This document shows positions 43,262 to 51,572 of a DNA stretch of 64,000 bases, piece by piece. A model generated the notes under the pieces. That model did not search any database. It was given only the letters and a program-made list of their open reading frames with translations, and was not told the DNA's origin. This stretch comes from Nitrospira sp. (GTDB taxonomy: Bacteria; Nitrospirota; Nitrospiria; Nitrospirales; Nitrospiraceae). The stretch spans positions 1-64,000 of the forward strand of contig JAURZE010000012.1 of the NCBI GenBank assembly GCA_030653545.1. Reading direction: 5' to 3'. Position numbers and translations under genes: made by a program. Each line of letters opens with the position of its first letter. Position 1 is the stretch's first letter.

Positions 43262-45232
43262 TCAATCCAAATGTGCCTTCAAGAACGTTTCCATCTCCTG
43301 AAAGACCTGCAGACGGTCCGGTTCACGGCTCAACCAATGATCCCCTCGCGGCAGTTCGACATAGCGATAGTTCTGAACACCGGCAGCCTTCATTGCCTCT
43401 GCCATCTCGCGTGAATGCTCGACAGGCACGACGACGTCCGACACGCCATGCATGAGTAACAGCGGCGTACGGATCTCCCTGGCATGAGTGACGGGAGACG
43501 TGTCCTTCAAGCGATCCCGATCCGACCACCACCGGCCGATTAGCGCATCGGCCGCGATTTCGCCCCTGACGAAAAACCGCCGCTCATCCACATAGCGTCG
43601 AAGGTCTGTGAGCCCGGCAACGCTGATCGCACACCGGTAGAGATCCGGCGTTTTGACCGCGCCCATGAGTGCCGCATAGCCACCGTAGCTCGCCCCAACA
43701 ATGCAGATACGATTGGCATTCGCGATGCCCTGCTGAATGGCCCACTGCACGGCATCCGTGAGGTCATCCTGCATCTCCAGCCCCCAGCGCTGGAATCCGG
43801 CCCGCAAGAACTCCTCCCCATACCCGGACGATCCCCGAAAATTTACCTGGAGCACCGCCCACCCACGGCTGGCGAACAACTGTGCCCAGGAGTCCCAGTG
43901 GGCCATGTCGCGCGCCCACGGTCCGCCATGGGGGAAAACCACCAACGGCATTGCGCGCTCATCACGGCCCACTGGTGCGGTGAGATAGCCGTGCAACGCG
44001 AGTCCGTCCCGCGCCTGAATCGTGACAGACTTGGGAGCGGCCATCTTTCCGGCATCCACATCGGGGCGGGAGTCGGCAAACCTCACGACCCGATCGTGCT
44101 CCCGGTCGAAAATAAAATATTGCGCCGGCTGGACCGCATTTCCCGACGCCACCACGTGACGTCGCCCGTCATGGCTGCTGCTCACAATGACATTCCGGCG
44201 GTTCGGCAGCGCGCTATCGATCCTGGCTTGAACCGCCTGAGCCCGCTTGTCCCAATACACCGTCCGAATCCCCTCCGCCGCATACGACACTCCGACGACT
44301 GCGCGTAGCCAGTGGGAATAGATCAACGGGCCACCGATATCATACTCGGGGTCCGACGCCACCAATTCCCGTGGCGCGTCCGGCTGATCGATCCTCAGCT
44401 TGAACACTGCCTGCCGCCCGTCATGGAGCGCCCGCACATAGAGCACATCGGGATCCCTGTCGAATCCCAACGGGGTTATGCCGGCCTCTTTCGTGAAATC
44501 AAACTCAACCAACTCTCGCCACTCATCCGATCCTGACGCGCGCACGATGATGCGTTGCATCGTATTTCGCCCGCCGATCCCCAACCGAACACGCCCTGCT
44601 CGATCGGCCATCCAGGCATGAATACGACGAAACCCCTCCGCGTTGCCGGGATTCGCCTGCACAAGACTGCGAGCCCCGGTTTCGACGTTGAGCCGGTAGA
44701 CATTGGGGGAGTTCGGAATCGTGGCGTCGAGCGCAATCAAAATATGCTTAGGATCGTCAGGAAGAAATGCGACCACTTGATCCTGAATCTGGGAATAATG
44801 CTCGGAACCAAAGATCGCATCCGGGCCCTTCGGCTTGATGAGTTCCTGATTGGCTCCGGTTCCATCGCGATTGACGCCGATCAACCGCGTTTCGACCATC
44901 CCCACTCTCATTCGGGTGTGGGCAAAGCGAATGCTGACGAGCAAACGCCCGTCATTGACCCATTCAAACCACTGGATGAAATAGTCATCGTTGTCAGACG
45001 TCACGACCGCATGGGGATCGGCGCCCGAGGTGGATTGAGTCACGAGGTGAGTCTGGCCGTCCTCATTTCTAAGCACGGCCAGATATTTTCCCGAGGGAGA
45101 AAACTTCACGGACCCGACGCGCGGGAGTCGGGCAAACGCTTCCACCGGAGTGGGATCAGCCGCCAATGCGTATGGCGGGCATTCCCACACCATCGCCACC
45201 GCAACGCATAAGACCATCGCGAATCGCGTCAC
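43262..45232 (-). CDS. S9-family serine peptidase (prolyl oligopeptidase type)
   Basis: 656 aa from GTG 45232, chosen for the GGGAGGG site; the leader V-A-M-V-W-E-C-P-P-Y-A-L-A-A looks like a signal peptide. An N-terminal seven-bladed propeller of about 380 residues precedes the alpha/beta-hydrolase with G-A-S-Y-G-G-Y-A-A (nucleophile Ser), S-D-V-V-V-P-V-E-H (Asp) and G-D-H-W-L-S (His). It cleaves oligopeptides. It follows a TonB receptor by 85 bases with a hairpin between, so may process peptide-like ligands entering the periplasm. Confidence 0.88.
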   Translation of the reverse strand: MTRFAMVLCVAVAMVWECPPYALAADPTPVEAFARLPRVGSVKFSPSGKYLAVLRNEDGQTHLVTQSTSGADPHAVVTSDNDDYFIQWFEWVNDGRLLVSIRFAHTRMRVGMVETRLIGVNRDGTGANQELIKPKGPDAIFGSEHYSQIQDQVVAFLPDDPKHILIALDATIPNSPNVYRLNVETGARSLVQANPGNAEGFRRIHAWMADRAGRVRLGIGGRNTMQRIIVRASGSDEWRELVEFDFTKEAGITPLGFDRDPDVLYVRALHDGRQAVFKLRIDQPDAPRELVASDPEYDIGGPLIYSHWLRAVVGVSYAAEGIRTVYWDKRAQAVQARIDSALPNRRNVIVSSSHDGRRHVVASGNAVQPAQYFIFDREHDRVVRFADSRPDVDAGKMAAPKSVTIQARDGLALHGYLTAPVGRDERAMPLVVFPHGGPWARDMAHWDSWAQLFASRGWAVLQVNFRGSSGYGEEFLRAGFQRWGLEMQDDLTDAVQWAIQQGIANANRICIVGASYGGYAALMGAVKTPDLYRCAISVAGLTDLRRYVDERRFFVRGEIAADALIGRWWSDRDRLKDTSPVTHAREIRTPLLLMHGVSDVVVPVEHSREMAEAMKAAGVQNYRYVELPRGDHWLSREPDRLQVFQEMETFLKAHLD

Positions 45233-45254
45233 GTCCGGTCCCTCCCGATTGAGT

Positions 45255-45286
45255 GGAAGGGAGCGCGATACTCGGCGCTCCCCTCC
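45255..45286 (-). terminator. Stem-loop after TonB receptor 3
   Basis: GGGAGCGC (45259-45266) pairs with GCGCTCCC (45275-45282), extended by GG/CC outside, 32 bases past the receptor stop. The bases GGGAGCGC/GCGCTCCC also form the stem at 41467. Confidence 0.6.
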
Positions 45287-45317
45287 CATATCCGCGACAC
45301 AGCGCCCAACCTTATTC

Positions 45318-47636
45318 CTAGAACAATCCCAGCGTCACACCGCCGTAGATCGCTCGGCCGTAACCAGCAAAGAAGGCCTGCGATGCGGCGGCTTGCCCAT
45401 GCGTCTCACCTGAAATAACCTGGCCGGATGCCGCGTACTTCTTGTCGCCGATGTTGTCCAGCTCCAGATAGAACTTGGCGAACCGGAACCAGGAATTCTT
45501 GAGCTCGACGTTCTTGTGTATATTCACATTGCCGATCATGTAGGCAGGAATGCCGAACGTATTATTGTTGTTCAAGAAGTAGCTGTTGTAATAGCTCCCC
45601 TCGACCCAGCCTCCCCAGCCGCTGGCGGCATGCTCGTATTCCACTTTGGAGTTCAGCACGTCTGTGGGCACGTTGGCCACTTTCTTCCCATCACGCACCA
45701 GAAATCCGGCGGCCGTCCGGTCGGAAAAGTTCACGTAACGCGCATCGGTGTGGGTATAGGCGCCGGACAGGCGCAACCCCGATACCGGCCGCCAATCGTA
45801 CGCGGCTTCAATGCCGCGATACTCAGAGGAGGAGGCATTGATGGCCGTCGTGTTGCTCCCGCTGATCGTCTGCGTGATGATTTCATCCTTGAAGAAGACC
45901 CAGAAGCCGACGAGTTGGATCTTGAGATCCTTCGTGAGACTCGACTCCGTCCCGATTTCCGTATTGAGATTTTTCTGCGGTTTCAAGTCAAAGTTCGATC
46001 CGGGCAGTCCGGTCACCGGATCTCTCGTGAGCTGACCGAACGTCGGCAAACCATAGCCCGTGGATGCGCGCACCCAATGACGATAGCCCTCCGCCGGCTT
46101 CCAGGTCAGCGAGGCTTCCGGCGCCAGATTGGTGAAGTCCCGGTGGGCATTGGGCCTCGACGAGACGGCTCCACCTGTGTAGTTGATCGTTTCGATGCTC
46201 ATATGCGACTGTTCAAATCCCAACCCGGCAGCCAACGTCCACTTCGGGACAAATTCCAGTTCCTCGCGAAACCGGGCTCCGATATTGCGAATGTTCCCCC
46301 GGTTGTTTTGTAACAGCAACCCTCGCGTCCCCTGGCCATCGGCAAGATTTTCAAACGTCTGCCCTTCCTGCTCCATGCTGTTCGCAAAGAATCCGATGTA
46401 GCTCTTCAACGGCATGTCGCCGAGGCGGCCATCATGCCGCAAATCGGTGTAATGCTTGTAGTTGGGGTTGATGTTGTCGCTGATCTGATTGAAGGTCTGA
46501 TTGATATCCTTCACATCATAGTCAGCTTCCACGGTGAGCACGGTGTTGGCATTGAGCTGGCGCTCGTACATGCCGCCGACGATCGTCCGGCGGTCGACCC
46601 GCTGTTGATGAAGCCGGTCCGCGGTCGTCGCGCCGGTGCCGCCGACCTGCCGGTCGTCGGCGATAAACTGCGCCTGCGTGAGTCTGGTCGGCACACGGGA
46701 GTCCAGCCAGTTCGAAATGGCCTTGAAATAGAAATTCTGCTTGTCGTCGATCTTGAATCGCATATTGAAATTGAGCGTTTGCGTTTTGTATCCGCTGTTC
46801 CGAATATACCCGTCCTCCTGAACGTTGCTGGCAAACATGGAGATATCGAGATGCTCGGTTTCCTGGCCGACGGCGAAGGCTTCCTTGTGATAGCCGTAGG
46901 AACCGCCGGACAAGAACGTTTCAAATCCATTGATGTCGCTGCCCCGCCTGGTGCGGAAGTGCACCATGCCGCCGAGCGCGTAGTTGTCGTACATAGATGA
47001 CGAGGCGCCGCGCAGAACTTCGACGCTGCGCATGAACCAGGGGTCGTGGATATCCAAGCGCGACAATCCGTCGGATTGGGTTTGGATAAACCCGTCTTCG
47101 TACATCTTGATGTCTCGTACGGCAAAGGACGTCTTTACGCCGGATCCTCGAATCGCAATGCTGAAATCTCGAGGTCCGTTCGCCTGACGAAGAATCACAC
47201 CCGGCAGCGACTCCATCGATTCCTTCATCGTGCGTGTCGGCTGCGAATCTGTCTCGGCCTGAATCGTCGCCGACAGCGACACCCCTTCCGGCCGCTTTTG
47301 GAATCGCTTGCTGACGATGCTCGTGTCGGCCAATTCATATTCCGGCATGGCTCCGGCTGCCTCGACCGCCTCGGTCTGTTCCGGTTTCGCCTTTTCTGTC
47401 ACCGTCTTCGGCCGCTCCGCCGGAGGCACCGTGGCCTCACGGCCTTTCTGGAGATCTTCCAATTCTTGAAGAATGCCCTTGAGCTGTTCGCGCAACTCCT
47501 GTTCGCGCGGCGACGCGGTTGCCTCCGCTAGATTCGGCTCCTGCGCCTGTGCGGGGGCAAGGGATTGCCCCGCCGCCAGCGTTCCGACGACTGTCATGAC
47601 GATTCCAATCTGACTAACGCACTTCAACGACACCAT
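45318..47636 (-). CDS. TonB-dependent receptor with N-terminal coiled-coil extension
   Basis: 772 aa from ATG 47636, with GGAGAGGAG upstream. After the signal peptide (A-P-A-Q-A-Q) comes a charged helix (R-E-Q-E-L-R-E-Q-L-K-G-I-L-Q-E-L-E), a Pro-rich link, then the plug (M-K-E-S-M-E-S-L-P-G-V-I-L-R, I-A-I-R-G-S-G-V, V-L-R-G-A-S-S-S-M-Y) and a beta-barrel ending T-L-G-L-F. Substrate unknown. Its barrel class resembles FecA/PupB-type receptors. No FecI/FecR-type regulator is encoded nearby. Confidence 0.88.
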   Translation of the reverse strand: MVSLKCVSQIGIVMTVVGTLAAGQSLAPAQAQEPNLAEATASPREQELREQLKGILQELEDLQKGREATVPPAERPKTVTEKAKPEQTEAVEAAGAMPEYELADTSIVSKRFQKRPEGVSLSATIQAETDSQPTRTMKESMESLPGVILRQANGPRDFSIAIRGSGVKTSFAVRDIKMYEDGFIQTQSDGLSRLDIHDPWFMRSVEVLRGASSSMYDNYALGGMVHFRTRRGSDINGFETFLSGGSYGYHKEAFAVGQETEHLDISMFASNVQEDGYIRNSGYKTQTLNFNMRFKIDDKQNFYFKAISNWLDSRVPTRLTQAQFIADDRQVGGTGATTADRLHQQRVDRRTIVGGMYERQLNANTVLTVEADYDVKDINQTFNQISDNINPNYKHYTDLRHDGRLGDMPLKSYIGFFANSMEQEGQTFENLADGQGTRGLLLQNNRGNIRNIGARFREELEFVPKWTLAAGLGFEQSHMSIETINYTGGAVSSRPNAHRDFTNLAPEASLTWKPAEGYRHWVRASTGYGLPTFGQLTRDPVTGLPGSNFDLKPQKNLNTEIGTESSLTKDLKIQLVGFWVFFKDEIITQTISGSNTTAINASSSEYRGIEAAYDWRPVSGLRLSGAYTHTDARYVNFSDRTAAGFLVRDGKKVANVPTDVLNSKVEYEHAASGWGGWVEGSYYNSYFLNNNNTFGIPAYMIGNVNIHKNVELKNSWFRFAKFYLELDNIGDKKYAASGQVISGETHGQAAASQAFFAGYGRAIYGGVTLGLF

Positions 47637-47759
47637 GGCCCGTACTCCTCTCCCGACAATGAATGATGATGAAACACAGTCCTCCGGCGCGGATGAAGAC
47701 CGCACAGAGGCGGCACCATCCGCACCAGAGAACGACGATTAAACGATGTGTTTAGTGGG

Positions 47760-47881
47760 CAGGATGCTCAAAAAGGCTGTCCAGCAAGGCCGCAGCGAGC
47801 ATGGAGGCGAGGCGTACACAGCGGTACGTTGAGCCTCTATGCGATGCGAGAACGCCGCTGGCGGCCTTTTTCAGCATCCTA
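47760..47881 (-). repeat. 3'-end palindromic repeat element, copy 4
   Basis: About 122 bases. Left arm 47760-47777 (CAGGATGCTCAAAAAGGC) pairs with right arm 47864-47881 with few mismatches. The inner hairpin is GTAC/GTAC around 47815-47827. It shares AAGGCCGCAGCGAG, GGTACGTTGAG and GCGAGAACGCCGCTGGCGG with the other copies. It overlaps the TAG (47879-47881) of the small protein P3. Confidence 0.85.
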
Positions 47882-48190
47882 TTTGAAGTGAGGCGGCGCG
47901 CGCGGCTGCGCAAGAGCCGTAAAACACAGAGAGGGCCGGATGGCCCCGAGTAACAGGAATAGCGCCGCAAAAGCCAGCGGCTGCGAATCCGGCGCTGCGG
48001 ATGGACCGTCAACCGGTTGATTGGCCTGGCAGGCCCAGGCACAGAGGGGCGAATGGGTCACCCCGCTGCTCTGGTGATGGGTTGAGCGCGGCTGCGCCTG
48101 ATGCGTGAACAGACAGGCCGCGGCACTGACCGACAGCGTCAGATAGACGACGACGGTGGCGAGCGCCAGTGGCAGGGTCCACTTCTTCAT
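47879..48190 (-). CDS. Small His-rich C-A-W-A-C membrane protein (P3)
   Basis: 103 aa. N-terminal helix (residues 5-26), loop with Q-P-R-S-T-H-H-Q and the motif T-H-S-P-L-C-A-W-A-C-Q-A (Cys50, Cys54), second helix (residues 71-90), tail R-A-P-P-H-F-K. Its ATG overlaps the TlpA-like thioredoxin stop (ATGA, 48187-48190), so the two are co-translated. Thioredoxin coupling suggests its Cys pair is redox-controlled or is loaded with metal after reduction. The TAG stop lies in repeat copy 4. Confidence 0.7.
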   Translation of the reverse strand: MKKWTLPLALATVVVYLTLSVSAAACLFTHQAQPRSTHHQSSGVTHSPLCAWACQANQPVDGPSAAPDSQPLAFAALFLLLGAIRPSLCFTALAQPRAPPHFK

Positions 48191-48735
48191 TTCGCCTGTT
48201 CCATCGCCTGCCGAATCATCGCCACCGCCTCAGGGCTGTCCCACACACGCGGCCCGACCGCCCGACCGGACAAGGTCCCGTCGCGGCCAATCACGATCGT
48301 GGTCGGCAATCCGCGCACCATAAAGGATCGCGAGACTTCCTGATCTTCATCGAACAGCACCGGCAGCGTGACGCCCAGATGCGAGAGAAACTGGGCAATG
48401 CCTTGACGCTGCAGGTCGGTCGTCACGGTCAACAGGACAAATTGCGCGGGATCGAACTGCTTCTGCAGTCTCGCGAGCGACGGCATTTCCTCTTTACAGG
48501 GGCCGCACCAGGTGGCCCAAAAATTCACCAGCACGACTTTGCCTGCCAGATCGCTCAACTTCACCCGCGTGCCGTCCAGCGACGTGAGCTCGAAGGGCAC
48601 GGCCATGCTTCCAGCCGGCAGCCGACTCATCTTGAGCGCAATAAAGGGATCGTGCGCGCAGACAGTTGAAACCCCGGCCAGGCTGAGCGCAGCCAGCAGT
48701 CCGGCAATTCCTAATCCTTTCCGCACAACGTCCAC
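48187..48735 (-). CDS. TlpA/ResA-type periplasmic thioredoxin (1)
   Basis: 182 aa from GTG 48735, one base after the propeller-protein stop and preceded by AGGAG. The signal sequence (L-A-A-L-S-L-A-G-V) is followed by F-E-L-T-S-L-D-G and active site F-W-A-T-W-C-G-P-C-K. The cis-Pro is in R-G-L-P-T-T-I-V. It reduces periplasmic disulfides, as in cytochrome c or copper-centre maturation. It is coupled to the P3 gene downstream. Confidence 0.88.
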   Translation of the reverse strand: MDVVRKGLGIAGLLAALSLAGVSTVCAHDPFIALKMSRLPAGSMAVPFELTSLDGTRVKLSDLAGKVVLVNFWATWCGPCKEEMPSLARLQKQFDPAQFVLLTVTTDLQRQGIAQFLSHLGVTLPVLFDEDQEVSRSFMVRGLPTTIVIGRDGTLSGRAVGPRVWDSPEAVAMIRQAMEQAK

Positions 48736-48736
48736 G

Positions 48737-49993
48737 CTACGGCTCCTGCCTCGCAATGGTCGGAGTCGCCGGCATCTGGATCGTTTGCACCACGATACGA
48801 TGCGCCGGCATCGCGTGCTCCATCCAGGCCAGCGCGACAAGCCCCTGCGCATTGATTGACAGTGTGGGCGTCTGCCCCTTCTTCTCGTTCAATTTCTGCG
48901 GCGCACTGAAGGTCTCCCCGCGATCCAGCGACACACTCATCACGACTTCACGCCGGACCGGCGACTGTTCTTCCCAGACAATGACCAGACGGCCTGCGGG
49001 ATCGACCGCCATCTGGGGATGGTCCGGGAAGGTGCCCTTGGAGAGATTCAATTTCTGTTTCGGCGAAAATGTTTCGCCCTTGTCATCTGAGTAGGCCAGA
49101 TAGATCGACGGTGTTTCGTCCGACCCTTCCGTGTACCAGACCACATAGAGACGTCCCTGACGATCCGTTCCCACAGACGCCGGTCGATGCGGACAACCGG
49201 GGAATACCCATCGATCATGGCCGACGATCACCGGAGCCGCAAATGTCCGGCCTCCGTCGGTCGAGCGCGCCACGACGGTCTCGCGGAGATCCCCCGGGAG
49301 AATTTTGCGCCAGGCGACATACAGCGTCCCGTCAGGACTGCTGGTCATGGATGTCCGGCAACACACACAGGTATTTTCATCGACCTTGAGATTCTTTTCG
49401 GCTGTGCGCCCACGATCGGTAGAACGCGCGGTAAACGTGCCGGATTCTTTCTTGCCCTCTCGCCCGTCGATCCAGGCCATGTGGACGACGCCGTCGGGCG
49501 CCACATGGATCGAATCGAAACTATGGCCGATGACTTGCTGATCGTCGTTCACCAACACCGACGGCTGGAAGGTTTTCCCGCCATCGGTCGATCGGCTGAG
49601 ACGGAGATCGTTGGAGAAGGGCTTGTCCGGCGTCATCTTCGGATGGGTCACGGCCCAGGTCATCAGCACTTCATCCCCGGATACGGCCAGCGCCGGCGCC
49701 TCCTGACGGCTATAGGGCACCTCACCCGGGCCGTTCACACGCACAAGTTCGCCGATGGAAGCCCCGGCCTTCTCGATGCGTGAGTACAGCACCGTACGAG
49801 TCTCCTTCTCTTCCTCGACCCAGGCAAGAGAGATGTGCCCCTGGTCATCGATCCGGACGGAGGGCCCCACGACGCTCCGTACTTTGCGGTCTGCCGTCAC
49901 TTTGGGGCCGAAGATCACCGCAGGCTGGGACTCCGCCAACGCGATCGTGGCACAGAGCATCAGGCTGCTGCCGACTCCTATGCACCCATACAT
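48737..49993 (-). CDS. Sialidase-like Asp-box beta-propeller, secreted
   Basis: 418 aa from ATG 49993; frames above this run through a repeat-rich non-coding leader. A signal peptide ends I-A-L-A-E. At least five Asp-box units (S-x-D-x-G-x-T-F pattern: S-T-D-G-G-K-T-F, S-T-D-G-G-R-T-F, S-D-D-K-G-E-T-F, S-L-D-R-G-E-T-F) mark a six-bladed propeller. A C-V-C-C cluster (E-N-T-C-V-C-C-R) sits on one loop and could bind metal. Real sialidase Arg residues cannot be confirmed. Tightly coupled to the TlpA gene. Confidence 0.75.
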   Translation of the reverse strand: MYGCIGVGSSLMLCATIALAESQPAVIFGPKVTADRKVRSVVGPSVRIDDQGHISLAWVEEEKETRTVLYSRIEKAGASIGELVRVNGPGEVPYSRQEAPALAVSGDEVLMTWAVTHPKMTPDKPFSNDLRLSRSTDGGKTFQPSVLVNDDQQVIGHSFDSIHVAPDGVVHMAWIDGREGKKESGTFTARSTDRGRTAEKNLKVDENTCVCCRTSMTSSPDGTLYVAWRKILPGDLRETVVARSTDGGRTFAAPVIVGHDRWVFPGCPHRPASVGTDRQGRLYVVWYTEGSDETPSIYLAYSDDKGETFSPKQKLNLSKGTFPDHPQMAVDPAGRLVIVWEEQSPVRREVVMSVSLDRGETFSAPQKLNEKKGQTPTLSINAQGLVALAWMEHAMPAHRIVVQTIQMPATPTIARQEP

Positions 49994-50067
49994 TGCGCTC
50001 TTTAATATGGCGCGTCTGGATTCTGAGTGAGCCGATGAACGCAGAGACCCATTCGGAATGATGCTAG

Positions 50068-50218
50068 CCTCTCTTGCCTTCCCCTCCTTCGTAAGGAGGG
50101 GCAAGGGGAGGTCGAGTCCGCCGGCTGCCGTCATCAGCGCGGTGATTCGTAAGCCGCACCGTCGCCCATGAGGCTCTACCCCTCCTTGCCTCCCCTTACA
50201 AAGGGGAGGGCGGAGAGC
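50068..50218. repeat. REPIN-like pair of inverted GC-rich hairpins
   Basis: Two related units, 50068-50115 and 50174-50218, each a hairpin of CCCCTCCTT-type arms (for example CCCCTCCTTcgtAAGGAGGGG), lie in opposite orientation about 60 bases apart. They occupy the 330-base gap between tonB and the propeller gene. No coding sequence is seen in the gap. The arrangement resembles REPINs, paired REP sequences mobilised by RAYT transposases, none of which is in the window. Confidence 0.6.
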
Positions 50219-50323
50219 GGCTTGACCACAAGACGCTGGGAAACTCTGGCGCAAGGGATACTTGACCCACTCGATGTCCTGAAGCACTTTTAATATTCGC
50301 GTCATGCGTCTCATGGATGGTTC

Positions 50324-51421
50324 CTACCCCGCAAGGCTATAGACAATCGGTACATACACCGCGACTTCCGGAGCGCTCAAGGCTTGTTTCATATGGATGG
50401 GACAAGCCAATCGAACGGTCTCCATCGCCGCGCGATCGAGCACGTCGTGGCCCGAACTCCGATGCACTACCACATCGACCAAATGACCGTCGGCGCGGAG
50501 GACCACGCGCAACACGACTTTCCCTTCCGATCCGTTCAGACGAGCGGAGCTGGGATAGCGCGTCAGCTCCTTGATGCGCCGGCCGAGCGACTCCGCCAGC
50601 CAGGCATTGTCGGCTTTCGTCGCCGGGCGAACGGAAGCCGCGTTGGCAACGACAGGCGCATTGGCATGGTGAGGCGGTGCCTGGGCCGGAGCGGCGGCCG
50701 GGGCCGATTCAGCCACAGCCGGAGCAGATGCGGCGGCCACCGGCTCTGTTGCCCTCTTTGCAGATCCGTCCCTCACCGCCACGAGCGGTCGCCATTCCGG
50801 CGCCATCTCTTCAGGAGACGGGCTCTCTTGATGAATCACAGGGGCAGACTCCGCATGATGAGCGCGGGATGGCGCGGGAGGATCATACGCCTGCGCTGCT
50901 ACAGTCGTTTCGACCGGCGGCGCGACTTCCTTGACGACAGGGGCCGGATGCGGCTCGTGCAGGACCGGCTCCGGCTTCACTTCTTCCTTCTTGCTGTCTT
51001 CTTTCTTCGTTTCTTGCGGCGCAACCGGCTGGACCTTTGCCTGAACGATTTCCGGCACAGGCTCCGGCTTAGGCGGGGCAATCGTCGGGTGAACGATCTC
51101 CGGACTGGACTGGGTCGCCACGCGGTCCATGGCCATATCAGGCGTCGGTTCTACCGGCTGAACAGGCTGCGGGGTCTGAACGGTCCGAACCGGGGTCGGC
51201 TTCGCCGCCTGAACCGTCGGTGTGGATTGCGGCGTCTCGGTGTGAGGAACGTCCGGTGAGGGCGGTACGAGCGCGACCTCCCACTGGAAGAGTTCTTCCT
51301 TGATGATGGGCTGCACCTGCGTCGCCAACACAAACGCGACGCAGAGCGCCAGTCCGTGTACGGCGAACGACACGCCCCAGGCTGAAAAAGGAAACCGGTC
51401 TTGCTCTTGTGCGATCATCAC
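50324..51421 (-). CDS. tonB: Energy transducer TonB, long linker
   Basis: 365 aa. One N-terminal membrane helix (residues 12-32) precedes a roughly 230-residue periplasmic linker of Pro, Glu, Lys and Val (for example K-P-E-P-V, K-K-E-E-V), and a C-terminal TonB domain (R-Y-P-S-S-A-R-L-N-G-S-E-G-K-V-V-L-R, S-S-G-H-D-V-L-D-R-A-A). It couples ExbB/ExbD to outer-membrane receptors. It is the only TonB in the window. The two-block motif and a perfect palindrome lie upstream at 51504-51548. Confidence 0.9.
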   Translation of the reverse strand: MMIAQEQDRFPFSAWGVSFAVHGLALCVAFVLATQVQPIIKEELFQWEVALVPPSPDVPHTETPQSTPTVQAAKPTPVRTVQTPQPVQPVEPTPDMAMDRVATQSSPEIVHPTIAPPKPEPVPEIVQAKVQPVAPQETKKEDSKKEEVKPEPVLHEPHPAPVVKEVAPPVETTVAAQAYDPPAPSRAHHAESAPVIHQESPSPEEMAPEWRPLVAVRDGSAKRATEPVAAASAPAVAESAPAAAPAQAPPHHANAPVVANAASVRPATKADNAWLAESLGRRIKELTRYPSSARLNGSEGKVVLRVVLRADGHLVDVVVHRSSGHDVLDRAAMETVRLACPIHMKQALSAPEVAVYVPIVYSLAG

Positions 51422-51503
51422 GGCATCACCTTATGAAGGCCCCCTGCATGACTACTCAACCAGCGACCACGGCCCCTCTTTGTACGGGCGGAATCCCTGG
51501 CTC

Positions 51504-51548
51504 GTCTACTGCTGAATACCGACGGATGCTACAAGCATCCGTCGGTAT
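51504..51548 (-). promoter_or_regulatory. Two-block upstream motif (M3) overlapping a perfect palindrome
   Basis: Minus strand: TGTAGCA, 15-base spacer, CAGTAGAC (51504-51536), upstream of tonB. A perfect 14-base stem, ATACCGACGGATGC against its complement at 51516-51548 with a five-base loop, overlaps the first block. It also lies 25 bases after the HTH_17 copy 2 stop, so may be both terminator and operator. Confidence 0.65.
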
Positions 51549-51572
51549 CGAACATCGCACATACTGCGGAGC

